Assembly: GCA_025345505.1 (NCBI GenBank)
Contig: JANVCC010000152.1
Coordinates: 496,001-560,000, forward strand
Origin: Todiramphus chloris collaris
Taxonomy: Eukaryota; Chordata; Aves; Coraciiformes; Alcedinidae
Direction: 5' to 3'
Length of the DNA: 64,000 nt
Every line of letters starts with the position of its first letter. Within the stretch, counting starts at the first letter, position 1. Positions 12,901 through 26,443 of the stretch are shown piece by piece. Under the pieces are notes generated by a model that was not told the origin of the DNA, searched no databases, and saw only the letters and a program-made list of their open reading frames with translations. Both the position numbers and the translations under genes were made by a program.

Positions 12901-13827
12901 GCTGAGAGGTATATGTGAAATACAGGCAGGAGAAGACACTGAAGGGATGTACTGGCACAGATGCTGTATTTCCCTTTAGCTGTCACCTCTGGTCTGTTAA
13001 AAGATCCATCTCTGGACAATCCCTGACCACCCATGGTGAGCAAATAAGCCTTCTTAGAGTAACATGGACAGTGAAGGATGGAGACAGCTTGCTCCAAAGG
13101 AGCAGTACTTTGTGCCCCCTGCCCTCTTGAAGACTTTTGGATATTAGTCTCCTGCCAACACTTGAGTTGGGGTGTCCCAGAGGTCCTGTCTCCACTAGCC
13201 CCATAAGGGTGTCTTAAGCACTGTAGAAACATATTGAACTTCCTAAACTGAGATGTCTCCATGTGGAGCCACATCTCAACAGCTGCCCCATGTTCAAAGT
13301 AGGAAAGCCTTTAAAGGAGCCCATGACAACCACAGGTGGTTTAGCATCACAAGCTTTTGTCCAAGTTTTTCACTTTCTACATGTTTCATGTGTCAATGCT
13401 TCCCACAGTTAGGTTGTGATATGAAAAATGTTTTATCATCCCCAAGGGCTCATGTTACAGGGGGCTTCCTCTAAAGCTTGGTCATGTCCATGATATTGCA
13501 GAAGACAGTCACTGCTCTACTTCTGACTTGAAAAAAAAACCACCACACTACTCAATAGTGAGCAAATAAACCTTATCAAGAGGACACTGTTTCAATGTGA
13601 CACTGTATCTGAAGGAACATAGTTACCAGCCTGCTGTTGAAATTCTATAATCTGCATAGGAGAAGTACAAATGAGTTGGAAGGAAAACCAAATCTTTTCA
13701 ATTGCACTTCATTTTTCACTTCAAAATTATAATGATTGACTGTGAAACATAACAGACAGATCATTACCCCAAAATGCCATAAATCCTCAGCTCTCAAGTC
13801 AAAGTACTTACGTAGTAGAAGCTGAAG

Positions 13828-14399
13828 TGTTGTAGTTTAACCCCAGCCAGCAACTAAATACCACACAGATGCTTGTGCACTCCTCCCACAGTGGGATGTT
13901 GGAAGGGTTAAAGTGTGAAAATTAGTGGATATAAATAAGAACAGTTTAATAATGTAAATAAAATAAAATAAAATAGCAATAATAATAATGGTAATGCAAT
14001 TAAAAAGGAAATAACAAAGAGAGAGAAATAAAACACAAGGTAGACAAATGATGGAAATGAAAACAATTGCTTACCCCAAACCAGTTGATGCCCAGCCAGA
14101 CCATGGGCAGCCTTCCCCCTAGTTTTCTTACTGAGAATGATGTCATATGGTATAGAATATCCCTTGGGTGAGCTGGGGTCAGCTGTCCCAGCCGTGTCCC
14201 TTGACAACTTTTTGTGCATCTGCAGCCTAGTCAATGGTGGGGTGAGAAGCAGAAAAGGCCTTGACACCATGTAAAAGCTGTTCAGCAATGACTAAAACAT
14301 CCTGGAGTTATCAACACTGTCTCCAGCACAAATCCAAAACACAGCCCTATACGAGCTACTATGAAGAAAATAAACTCTACCCCAGCCAAAACCAGCACA
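13828..14399 (-). mobile_element. Solo LTR of an avian endogenous retrovirus
   Basis: Length 572 bp, starting TG and ending CA on both strands. The terminal motifs are those of a common neoavian and songbird LTR: one end begins TGTTGTAGTTTAACCCCAGC and the other end, read on the minus strand, begins TGTGCTGGTTTTGGCTGGGG. The minus strand is taken as sense because an ATTAAA polyadenylation signal (13945-13950) then sits close to the LTR 3' end, as in related copies. The flanking pentamers TGAAG and TCAAG match at 4 of 5 positions and may be a decayed 5-bp target-site duplication. No primer-binding site, gag, pol or env lies next to it, so it is a solo LTR. An AATAAA-type low-complexity patch inside it is degenerate, and no clean TATA box was found. 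The exact ERV class is not assigned. Confidence 0.85.
13945..13950 (-). promoter_or_regulatory. LTR polyadenylation signal ATTAAA
   Basis: TTTAAT on the plus strand reads ATTAAA on the LTR sense strand, about 120 bp from the LTR 3' end. This agrees with the minus-strand orientation. Confidence 0.55.
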
Positions 14400-16770
14400 T
14401 CAAGTAAAACCTCTATTTCACAGACACTTCAAATTATTCAGAATATACTTCTCACAGCATAATACACTTAACACGTATTTTTACAAATGTGCAACAACAG
14501 TCCAAGACCACTAGGTACTAAAATCCAGTGTATTTTGTTCTCTGCTTTCCAAGTGAATGCAAAGACTTGAACTTGTTGGCTGAGCGTTAAGCGACAGGTC
14601 TGCAGCCAAGTATTTTCATCAAAGCTGCCTTCATTTCCAAAGTCCTTCAGTCCAATTCCATATTCATGTGATATTGATCTAGCTAAACACTAGTTTTATG
14701 TGCTTTATTCTTCTTACTAGAATACTAAATTTTCTGAATGAGGTTTCCATAGTACCTATTTGCAATTTATTTGGCGGATTTCTACCAGATACAACACAAC
14801 TTTGTATGTAAGTTCTGCCCAGCATATCACCCAAAATTATTTGTGTGTAAACTCACTACTGCAAAGGGAAACAGTCACTTTCTTTGACAAGGGGTATTTG
14901 TATCTTTTGCATTAGTGACTGTTACAACATAACGTATGAACCAAGAAAGGTATAGGAGATCATGTACCTATCACATACTGAAACTTCATGAAAATAAGAC
15001 AGAGGGGACCCCAGTACTTAGGCAGAAGAGGAGACCACTGCCATGAACATCAAATGCCTCCTGAAGCATTCACCAGAATTCTGATGCCTTGTTAACACAC
15101 ACCCACACACACTCTCCCCATCCTGCATTCAGAAGTCAGCATGACACCAGAGAAAAGAGACAGATATTACTAAAAGGCATTTTCTAACAAAGGTTCTGAA
15201 TGTCTGAGGCTTTTCCTGTATTATCATGGACTGTAAGCATCCTTATCACTGTGATTGGACTAAGAATATATTTGCTGAATTTTGATTATTCAGTTATGAG
15301 ATGACTAATAGTAATATTTTTTCTCCATATGTACAGAGTCTGTTCACTAATGATCCAAAGCCAAATTATCAATATAACAGCAGGAACAGAAATAAAGTTG
15401 AGAAGAACCACAAAAACACTGTATATGGGCAGGGCTGTTGTCTGGACCTAAATGAAATTGAGGCTAACTGGCTGGATTCTCCTAGTAGCCAAAACTCAAC
15501 ATCATTTACTGCTGAGGAACTTCTCACAGACACAATGCTTCGAGTAAGAGTCATGTGGAGAGACACCCAGTCAGGGATTATGCTCAAAATCCATGAGATC
15601 CCGGGAAAGCAGGGACTGCCCAGGTGTCTCCATCAGTGGGCCAGAATAGGGAATGGGCGGTTTTTTGGTTACAGCTTTTCTTTGCAGCTCACAGTACAGG
15701 TGACTGAGACTGGAAAGCCCTGAGAAAAGCTTTCTAGAGCATGAGTCTTTCCATCATACCTGTGCAAAGCCACTCAATTCCCTGAAGAGGTCTGTAACAT
15801 GAATGCTTTGGATAACACTCTGCAAGAATTAATTCTTTTTGCTCCTTTTTCATCAGTATTTCCTTGAATAAAGTTTCAGTTACCAGTGTATAAATCAAGC
15901 ACACAGGGAATATTAGTCCCATCCTTACAAAGAACAATTTACTGTGATCTGTTTTTCTGAAACTTTGGTGCATGATGGTTTGTTGCCTATTCCTTTGCAA
16001 ATGATACAGTAAATCACCCAACCAGGTAATGATTTGTCAGTGCTGTCTTTATATTTCACCTGTGCAAGAGGAGCAGGGATTTTTCACTTACAATATCATT
16101 TCCAGCCCTGTGCAGAGAGTCTGCAGAATGAACACTTGAGCTTCCATCCACAGAGAGCTTTGCTGGACTCAGCTCCTCACTGGCTCTCCCATGGTGAGGA
16201 CAAATGAATCCCCTGTGTAAGGACCCAAGGGCCCACCGCATTGGCAAAGACTTCCCAAACATTTGCTAATTATGGGGTACTAACATCATAGGCTTATTTT
16301 GTGCCCATCTCTCCCTTTGCAACACAAAGACATCATTCTTTCCACTCACATTCATGGGATGATCCTGTCGCAACTCTTGACAATATTTGGAAATAAGGAA
16401 AAACAGCCTCAAGGAGCCCTACAGTGTGCTTAGTGATCTCAGGTCTACATTATTCCACGGCTTCACAAAATAAATGGGATCTGTGTGGACCTCAGACCAG
16501 AAAACATTTGTTTGCTTTAAGCTTGTACTGTTAATGCAATGATGAATGTGAAGTACTACAGTAGAGTAATTTGGGTTTGGTGAGAAAAAAAACCAGGGAG
16601 ATGCATTACTGATTTATTCATTAATAAAAAGCCAAATAACTTTAAAAATATAGATGACCTCAATTTTTTAAAGGTCTATAGCAAGGGTGGTTGAACTTTT
16701 TTTCCTGCAACACTGGTAGCATAAACAGCACTACTCAGCCTTGCATCATAGGATTCTGTAATGAAATACC

Positions 16771-16786
16771 TTTTTTTTTTTTTTTT
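16771..16786 (+). repeat. T16 homopolymer
   Basis: Sixteen T residues followed by CCTTTTAAC. No adjacent retroposed gene was recognised. Confidence 0.9.
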
Positions 16787-19700
16787 CCTTTTAACATAGA
16801 ACTCATTCCAGAGTATGCTTTAGCTTTCTTGTATAAAGTTGGTTTAAGACCTCATGAAAAGCCTATAATGCAAAAGCCACATGATTAAGGTTTTGCATTG
16901 TGGATGCTGTAAACCTTTTAAGTGCCTACTAAAGACTAAGGGCAAAATATAATGGCAGAGAAGGAGACTGTATATGAAACATTACCTAGAGTTACTCTAA
17001 GCATCCATTTCATGGTTTCTGTTTGGTTTAATCATACACCAACACACCAGAAATTACTGGAAACAAGCTTTTTCAATATGGCTTCTTCCTATATACCAGC
17101 CTATTGCTTAAATTATGCTAACAAACACCTTGGTACATATATACCCTCTTTTCCTCATTTCCAGTACAATATCACATGCTAAAGTGGGAAGGAGAAAAAT
17201 AGCAGAAGAAAAGTGTTTGGAAGATTAAAAAAGGAGAAGACATTCAGACAGAGGCACCATAGTGTAATCAAATATCCATCACTATATCCTCTTATCTGGC
17301 CACAAAGAAATAAAACATTTGACAGTAGGTGAGAGTTGCAGCAGGCAGGACCAAAACCTGTGCTGAAAAGAGAAAGAATTCCATGGTGTATTTCAAAAAC
17401 ATTTGCTAAAGAGAAGCAATAACAGCCAACACCAGTCAGAAGATAGCTAGCAAGCAAGCCAACAGAAAGAAAAAAAAGATGGCAATTAGATGCTAGTGTC
17501 ATCCCATTTGCCTCTGAATTTCTTCAGATCTACTGTTAGAAAGCAGAACAGTCCCTGACTAGCTGTTATCAAACTATAAATGAATGACAAGAAATCAATA
17601 AGGTGTAGAAATCAGAACCTAGAAAGACATGCCCATCATCTTTTCTGCAGATAAAGGATGATGTCTCATCCCATTAATAGATACTAATAGCCTAAGTCAG
17701 TATCCAAGTATTGCTGTTTCCTTACCAACATACCCCTTTAACAGCCAGTGTAGGTGAAAACTGTTCTAAGCAACATTTTCAGTCAAGTAAATCAGTGTCA
17801 CAAATCATTCTGCTTAGTGATCTTCCACTGACAACAGATATTTCATTTCTGTAATGTGTCAGTGCTCCACAAACTAACAGTATTGTAAGGAGCAGCATCT
17901 AAAAGATCAAACCTTATACTGCTTGTGTCCCTGGAACGCAGGATTCATCACAAACCTTTCAGAAAACCTTAAGCAAACTAGGTGTGAATATTAAATCAAC
18001 ACCAACCTTCTATTAAGTCAGGATGCAATGTTGAAACCTTTCTGGACATATGTGCAATTCTTCTCAACACCCTTAGCTACATAACTATTTCTTTAGGGTT
18101 GTCTGTTACATTCTAGACTTAACGTACAACTATTTTTTGACACAAGAACCTTCTCAGCAGCATTGGATCCAGCTTCTTTGTCATAGCTAAGTAACCAAAC
18201 ACATATTCAGACTTAGCATGAAGAGTCTATTCTCAAAAATAATCCATGTCAGTCATGATCAGTTATCATAGAGGGTCATATTCAACTTGCTGTTGAGACA
18301 GGGCCTGTATTTCATCATACCAAAACAAGAACAGGATGACACCTTGTCAGCAAAAGGCAGGGGCATCAGTGACAACAAAAAAGCTGCTGATCACTGATCC
18401 ACCCCACCTCTCCTGCTGTTTTTGACTTTTACATTGCCAAAAACTGTTCCTAGATTGATCCATGACTCAACATTTCAATCCATGCCATATCTCTGGGAAA
18501 GTACAAGTGACAAAATACAAATGTGCCAGTTCTTGTTTGGCTTGGTAAGCCTTGCTGAGGAACAATGAATGTATTTAGATAACAAATATCAAACTGAATT
18601 CAGTGAGCCTCGAGGACTGAATAATTGTTTAGAATTAGACTTTAGTGCTTTGCTCTTTTCAGGTTTATATATCTCATTAGGCTTGCTTTTAGCTCTTGAC
18701 CTGACTATCTACTCTTCATTTTAGTTCCTTCTTAACATTTGCTGTCTGCAGACAGGCAAAGTCTCCACTTGCTTAAAATATCTTGCTCCATAAACATTTT
18801 GCTAAAAAATGCTTTCAGCTCTCTAATCATTGTTGGTGAAAACCAACAACAAGCCCCACTTCCTCAAGATCTATCTGGCAGTTATGTGTTCTGGACTGAA
18901 CACAATGTGATGGCTGAGATTATACCACAGTGATAGAAAGAAGAAATATAACTATGCCACTCTGAAACATTCCACCCCTGAACATGAAGCTCTGAATCAC
19001 TCTGGCCTTTTTTCCTGGCTGACTGTATTGGGAAATTACCCGCAAGTCCTTTCCAGCATCATCACTTTCTTCTGCTTCATCTTGCCACTGAGCCAAATTG
19101 TTTCATACCATTCATCCTCCAATTTCATCTTGCATGTTTTCAAATTGTAATTAGTAACCTGAGTTTTTTGATCCTGCAGATGTGTAAAGATTCTCAAAAG
19201 ATGTGTGCTGTGTGCTTACTTGGTGCTATGACAATTCAAACTGTCTGACAACCTATTCCAAAATACAGCAGTTCATGCTCTTGATGTCAATCAAAATAAA
19301 GATTGCCATGGGAATAAATATTTTTTCACATGCTTTGATGAAAAAAGGACTTAATTCCAGCAGCAGCAGTTCCCAGTAACAAAGAATGTGTAGTGGGATT
19401 TCTCCTTGGTCATTGTTTCTTTCTCTAAGAACAAGAAGAATCGTGTGTATGTGTATATATTGATATACATCTGTATATATTTTATACTAGTGATGACATT
19501 CTCCAGGGGAAGAAATTCACAGATCCAAGAGTCATGTTGGAATTCCACCCTATACATTACAAGCACTTATTAGTATTATTGCTTATCAGTACACATTCAT
19601 GTACAATCCACAAGGTATAGGTGATTATGTCTAATCTTTGGAATCGATACAATCATATTCCCAGATAAACAAAACATGTAGAAGACTAATCATGTTATTG

Positions 19701-22700
19701 TTGTAACCTATACCCAGCTCATATGTTCTCACAAGTGCACGCATTTCTCCTGCTATTATTTTTATTAATTTGCCTTTCTGATTATAGGAGCAAGTATTAC
19801 ACAAATCAAGAGTCAATAAGCAGGGAGTTTTAATCCCCTCACCTTTTCAGATTTGAAGTTCTCAACCCAATAAGCCTCTGAAAGCTCTCTGATTTCCACT
19901 TAAATTGTTCTGAATATCATAGCCCTGTTCTGGACCTATGCCATGGCTTCCTTCCACAGGTTAATCTGAAAGCAAGCTTGCAAACACCTCTTCCCTCTGA
20001 TACTTTTGAAACCAGGGAGACCAGTTCTCCTGCTTCTACTTATCAGAGCAGAGTTTATGAAACAACGATAGATATTATCGCATGTATCTTTTCTCCAGTC
20101 AGCCATTGTAAGCTTCATTTTTTCCCCATGAATGAGACTTTGTCAGATAAGATATCTCTTCTTCCAAGGCCCTTGCAATAATAACATACTTAATCAGAAC
20201 AATACATTTTCATTTAGGGAAAAAGTGACAGAAAGAGATGCTCAAAATAATAAACACTACTGGCAGAAGAGCTGCAACCCCTTTTTCTTTTTCACTTGAA
20301 AAAATGCTTGGTTTCTCAAATACCCCATACTGGTATTTAAATACTCTTAATTGCTTATGTATCAGTGTGGGTTACAGAACACTTCAACAAAGAGAGCTCA
20401 ACTTTTGCTGAAAAGGCAGTATGACTTAAGAACCAGCACACTAAACTCCTAAGTAGCCATTCTGTATTTCCTTCAGCACCTGCCCTGAGCTAGAGCAAAA
20501 ATCACTTTTCTGTATCCCAGTTTCCCTTCTGTAAAAACAGGGGCAATCATCCACAAACTATTCACAAGAAGTGCAGTTTTAGCACTGTGTTCCCAGTGCC
20601 CTGCTTTACATTGATCTGACAGTACTGTGGGATTTTAAGATGCTGTAAATGTAGCCTTAAAGTTCTGCCAAACCACCTTAATAAGAGTAACACACCAGTC
20701 AAGATTCTCTTCCTACAGGGTATTAAGTGTCCCCAGGGGAAGGGCATGAGGGAAAGGAGTGGAGCTGTACAGTCATTGAAGTCTAATTGCTATATAGGTA
20801 CAGTTTCTTTAAAGCTGGCATATCAAAAGCAGCCGTCTTCTTCCTTCCTTTGTTTAATGTCAGGGTGAAAATGTGCAGTTTTACTACTAAGTGGAATGGG
20901 TTTTTTCCACACAAAAGTAAAAATCAATTCATCACAATTAATTAGCATTCTGTACAGCCCATAACACAGAACTCATGCTTCTTGCAATATTCTACACAGC
21001 AGCTTAAGAAAAAGTATAGGAAATAAGATCAGCATCTGGGGAATGTCATTATGTAATTTTAAGAAACTCTCAGCTTTATTCAGCAATAACTTATGTAGGA
21101 ACATATCTAGCTAACTTTTATTGTTCTTATTCACTTTTCTGACTCTTAAAAGTACCTTAATCCTATAGAGAGACCAGTTCAGTTCAGTGAGATGTTAATA
21201 AGCTTGAATAAAATGCTACAATACAATCCCCACTCTGATGTCACTAAGGTACCCTTTAGTGGATGTTATTTTGTTCATTTCAGAAGTCTTATCCATTATG
21301 AAATCAATTTCATTTCCCTAGGGTCTTGCATATTGCATTTTGGAAAAAATAGTGTACAAATGGTGTTAAAAGAATATTAGTTCAAGAAGTTAAATTCTGA
21401 ACAATTTTTAACTTAAAAGAACAATCCATAAACTCAAATTTCCAAAGCAGTCAGAGTAAAGATTAATGAAATATTAAAAGTACTCAAAACATCTTGCATT
21501 TTGAAGGTATGAACATTTGATTCTAAGACAAACATCCCACAATCAATACAACCTTCATGAATATATTAAACAGCTGTTCTAGTTCAATTTAATAAGCTCC
21601 CAAAACATTTTACTCAAGATACTGAAGTCATTTCAACAATAACTCCACAAGCATTTATCATATTTAGTAGATCTCTGTCTGAAGTTTAGTGAGTAGGTTT
21701 GAAATATCTGGACAATTCATGTTCTTATAAATGTAAATTACTGGAAATATAACATAACCTTTATTCTGATCTTTGAAACCATCTTATACATCCCACGCTG
21801 TATACAGCCCTCTGTTTATTTTACCTTTCTTCTGGGCCATGAGGCTGATACAGGTACTGCCAGACAATACTACACCCTCAACTGCAGGAAGGACATAGTC
21901 ATCTGGGATCAGCCTGGCTATATTCCTCTACCACACAGCTGCATCTGTTCTTCAAGGCAATGGCAGGAGAAAGTGCATGGTCATCTCCCACCTGTGCTGT
22001 GCTCTTGGCAGCCTTTCTCCCCTCTCTTAGCTTTCACACATGTGACAACTTTTCTATGCTTTTCATGCAAGAAAGTCTTTTGTAGATGAACAAATGAGCT
22101 GTTTTACTGCAGGTAAATTTTGGAATTATATTCCATCTGTGGACTGTTTCAGGCCATATGAGTGGAATTTGAGGCTACTGGAACAGTGAGAGCTGATATC
22201 TCCCATATTCATGCTGACTCCTAATATGGGGCAGTGTCAGTAGTGCCCTGCAGTTGATTTCAGTCCTTAAATCTAAGCTAACACAATCAATAGGAGTTCT
22301 TTGTTCTTCCATTCCAACACAGACTCTTTCTATTCCTTACCTACTCTCAGTCTAGCAGCAGAAATGCATCCCAGTAAGATGAAAAATCTGAAAAATATCC
22401 CAGATACCCAGGGATATATACAAACCTGAGAGGAGAGTCAATTCAGGCAAGGAACTTGGTTTCTTTTTGAGAGCTCTCCACATTCATTATTATCATAAAC
22501 TGCTCAATGCATGTGGACAATCAGCTTAATGTGGTTTATCTGATGTTTCCTCCATGCTTAGTAATATAAAGAATGTTACTGCCTATGGCTATCCACCTAT
22601 ATTTTCTCCATGTATTTTATTTTGATTTAAGGGTAATGGTAGCACTGTAAACTAATAACAGATCTGTTTATCCCATAAGGGATTCATATCTGATTACACT

Positions 22701-25177
22701 GAAATACCAGACTTTTCCAGTAAAAATTTTCTGACCATCAAAGATCAAATAAATCTTTCAAAACCTGAAAATTTCTTCTGTCACTGCACAGAACAGTGAC
22801 GGCACTTCGTTCAAAGCGTGAGAATATTTTTTTAGAAGAAATAATTGTTTAGCAGTCTTTACTAGTACATAAATGCCAATTAACTTATAAGTTATCTAAT
22901 CTTTGCCTGACAGTATTAAACTGTAGCTCTATATTTATCTTTCATTGTTATTAGACTTTTATGTATTAGGTTACAAATTGCCTGTCAAGTAAGCCTATTG
23001 TGAACAAATTTATGTAAGTCACTCTTCTGATATATAGTAAACATTTGCTTGCGTGTCGTCTAGTGTTGTCTTTTTTTATATTTAAGACATAGTTCTTGAA
23101 TTATTTTCGATTAATTTCTATCATAGAGAAATACAGAAGTCCAAGGTCAGTGTTGATCAGGTTCTCCACTCTACATGTACTTCTTACTGGATTTTTACAA
23201 TGATTATTATTATTTTCAGGGCTGGACTTTTTTACTAAAATCAAGTACAATATTGCCATCTCCAGTCATTCAGCCACAGAGCTAATCCAAAGCCTTTGTT
23301 TCTGAACAAAAATACTTGGGGTCATGTATCCAGATGATATGATCCTTTAACTTTTAGAACTGTATTATTTTTGACACCAGTTACAATTAGAGTACTTCAG
23401 TAAGAGATCTGTGGTGAAAGCACCAAATCTAGCTGGCAGTCAGGATCATCATGGGGAGAGCAGAGACATTTATGACGCAGCAGTGGAGGGGCATGAGATA
23501 CTATCTGCACCACCCAGCCAATACAACAGCAAGTGAAGAACTTGTTCCACAGCTCTAGTTCTCCATTCCTGCCTCATTTCATTTTATGTTCCTTTTCCCT
23601 GAAGATCCTGAGATTCTTTTGAGGAACCATCTCAGAATATAAGGCTTTAATCTGGGTTTGCTCTTACCCAAGAGCAGAGAGGAAACTTCAAACTTTTCCT
23701 CTCTCCCACTGTGCAAGTCAGTCAGAGCTTAGCCCCAGAGGGATGTCTTCTCCAACAGATCTCTGTGAAACTACCATAGACCAGCTTTAAATGAGCTATC
23801 TCAGGCACCAGCAGCAGCCCCTTTCAACACGGAGTGCCTCACAGCATGATTTAACCTATGCTTTGGACTCCTGCCAGCACCTACATTTCTAATTTAAAGC
23901 AAGCCTGAATGTTTCTTTGCTGCATAGTAATTCTTCCATAGCTGTGAGATGAAAATCCTTTAAGCAAGATATACCAAGGTGCAAGAACTTTCACACCCTA
24001 AATGACACGGTATGCACTAAGTCATCTCTTACCAAAGAGATGTTACCTGTCATCTGTACAGCAGAGGCCATCATTCTCACCTGTGTCAGTGTCAACTAGC
24101 AAAGATTCAGAAAATTATATTTTTACTTATTTTGATATTTTCAAAACCCAGTGGTTTATATTGCTGTTCTATAGCAAAATCTCCAAATAACTGTCATTAT
24201 CACTGGTTTAGTGATAACCACCATGACAGCAAGTTCGGCTTAACACAGTGAAAGCAACTCTTCTCCATACTGAATTTTTATTTTTCTCATGTTCCTGTGC
24301 CAAATGAGAGCTTTCTGTACCATCATTTTTCAGGCCCTGGTACAATTCCACATGCAGTAATCCAGTGCAGGAGAGAAGGTGGTATCCAAAACTGAAAGTA
24401 TCATCTTTTTTTTGGCAAACATGGTCAGCTATGACAAGTAAATTCCTCACATGACAGGCTTCTTCTACCAGTTGAACAACATGTCCTGGTTGCTGGAAGG
24501 CCAAAAGCTTCATATGACCCTTGGCAGCCACTCCGCAGTTCTCTGTGTATTTGAGATGTACAAGGTGAGTACAGGGAATTCAGAAGAGAATAAATGGCAA
24601 GTTCACATGCTTATTTGAGTTATGCAGAACAGATGACAATGTTTGGCATAAGGCCACAGCAGTGATTGGATTTACAGTTCAAATTTGAATTAAAGATCAT
24701 CTCTTCCTATACAAAGAATTAAAGAAAACAATATAAATGGAAATAATTTGAAGAATGTAAATATCCACTATCTGTGTTGCAGAGCTACCTATTCTGGGAG
24801 TGATGTTCAGAAACGGTTTGGATCTCAATATCTGGCCCAGGTTTGGGACATTAAGCCCCTTTGCAAAGTTTATGCCATTGATCAGGAAAAGGTTCCTCAT
24901 CAGCATTGTTGTCCTCATAGCTCAATGTATTTCTGCTGCACAACTGAAACACAAAAAGGTTATCAGTTAGAAGGCTGGGATGAACTCCTGTGTTTTCATT
25001 TCATAATTTTATTATTCCTGCCTAGAATAACTCCTGATGAACTGCAACTCCACCCCACACAATTCTACTGAAAATACACAGGTGTCACTTACACTTTTTG
25101 GTCTTGCATGTTTCTGAGAGCACTCTGATGCCTCCAAAGCTTGACCTCACATTTGTGCTTCCCTTGTTAAGAGCCCT

Positions 25178-25213
25178 GGTGTCTATCTTCTTCATGGTGT
25201 CTATCAACTTCAT
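25178..25213 (+). repeat. 18-bp imperfect tandem duplication
   Basis: Two adjacent 18-mers of the form GGTGTCTATCNNCTTCAT that differ only at two central positions (TT and AA). Confidence 0.75.
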
Positions 25214-26422
25214 CTACCCTTGTGATAGGTGAGTCTAATTCTCCAGGAAAGTTCTTGGGCCATCCTGTCTGACTGATATCAGTGTTATGTCACGGAGTAG
25301 GTTGAAAACCAGATGTAGAGAACTACTGGCCATCTCCACGAGACCAAAAGCCTTCCATATTTTACCACAGGAGAATAGACTGATTTGCTCTTGGCCAGCT
25401 TCAAAGGACCTTGGGTTGGTGGACTATTACAAGCTCAGGGAATCGCAGAATGCACTTCACTGTACAACCCTCCTGCAGCAAATACTGACCATTGTAATGA
25501 ATTTCCTAACTATTTCACACTTCAGTGATTCTAAGTAGCCATCTGCTGCAGGGAGTTCCTGAAGCAGCTAGGAGCTCTAAAGATGGACAAAAGTAACCCA
25601 CTGGATGCTTGCCCAAATCCCCATAATGCTTTGGGCAATCTGTGTTTAGCTGATGCATACTTGGCAGATTTGCTTGAGCCTCTTGTCTTTCACAGTTTGG
25701 AGAATCTCTGCTATATCAGCACAAAATCTTATCTCAGCCACTGAAAACACACCCTGGTTCCTCAGGCAAATGCCTTTGAGACCAAATCTGTCTGCTCCCT
25801 ATTGCACCCTCATGGGCACTTATGTCTTTTCTTAGGTGTGATGTTCAGTGTTGTTTATAGTGCTCTAGGTGCAGTCTAACTACGTTATATACAATAATAC
25901 TATCTTCTCTGATTTATATTGTATTCCTGGCAATTCTGTTTGCCTTCTTCAATACAGAAGCACAGTGAGTTGAAGGCCATGGGGAATATTTCCATAATAA
26001 CTCCCCAAATTTATTTGGAACTCCTAGTAACACACTGCAGTGGCATTCTATTTGTTACCTCGTTGGATTCTTTGCTACTCTACATTGTCTCTTAGAAAAA
26101 GGCATTTAAATGATTTAAAACCTCTGTGTCAAGCTTCATTGTTCTTCATTATTTGCTGTATTTCCTGTATTAGTATCATATCCACACCTGAACATTCAGC
26201 TCTCGATAGTATTAGGTAAACCATTAAAAATAACAGAAAGCTGAGGAGGGTGCATTGATCCTAGTGATCCTTTATGTTTTCTATTTGCAGTAAATCAGCC
26301 CCATCCTTTTCTACAGAGGACTTTTATTTTGTTGAGCAAATGTTCTTTCTTCTTCCAAGGCTTCAGCACTACAAGAATTTCTTCTGTTCTTGCCTGTAGC
26401 TATACTTTTTCTCCTTGGCAGA

Positions 26423-26443
26423 TTTTTTTTTTTTTTTTTTTTT
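26423..26443 (+). repeat. T21 homopolymer
   Basis: Twenty-one T residues. If it were a minus-strand poly-A tail, a polyadenylation signal should lie just to its right. None was seen, so it is listed as simple sequence. Confidence 0.9.

Larger units (their letters stand above)
7765..13827. other. Unique non-coding DNA, no gene recognised
   Basis: Contains the GATG repeat near 8403-8434, the C19 run at 9919-9937 and a very AT-rich stretch at about 12060-12890. Open frames of up to 131 codons (12879-13274, minus) have no recognisable domain and overlap frames on the other strand. Confidence 0.5.

Noticed and set aside
12879-13274. 131-codon minus-strand frame
   Set aside because: Overlaps several other frames on both strands, with no recognisable domain or exon signals.
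13036-13580. Shared GTGAGCAAATAA block at about 13036 and 13558
   Set aside because: Only about 16 nt agree and the flanks do not align, so chance is sufficient.
15301-15723. 140-codon plus-strand open frame as a gene
   Set aside because: No recognised domain, no splice or promoter context, and the length is within chance for six frames of 64 kb. A shorter overlapping frame runs on the other strand.
24208-24531. 107-codon minus-strand frame near the candidate exon
   Set aside because: No recognised domain, and the opposite strand has the better splice-like signals. Neither is convincing.
26423-26443. T21 as the tail of a retroposed gene
   Set aside because: No polyadenylation signal next to it and no coding similarity.
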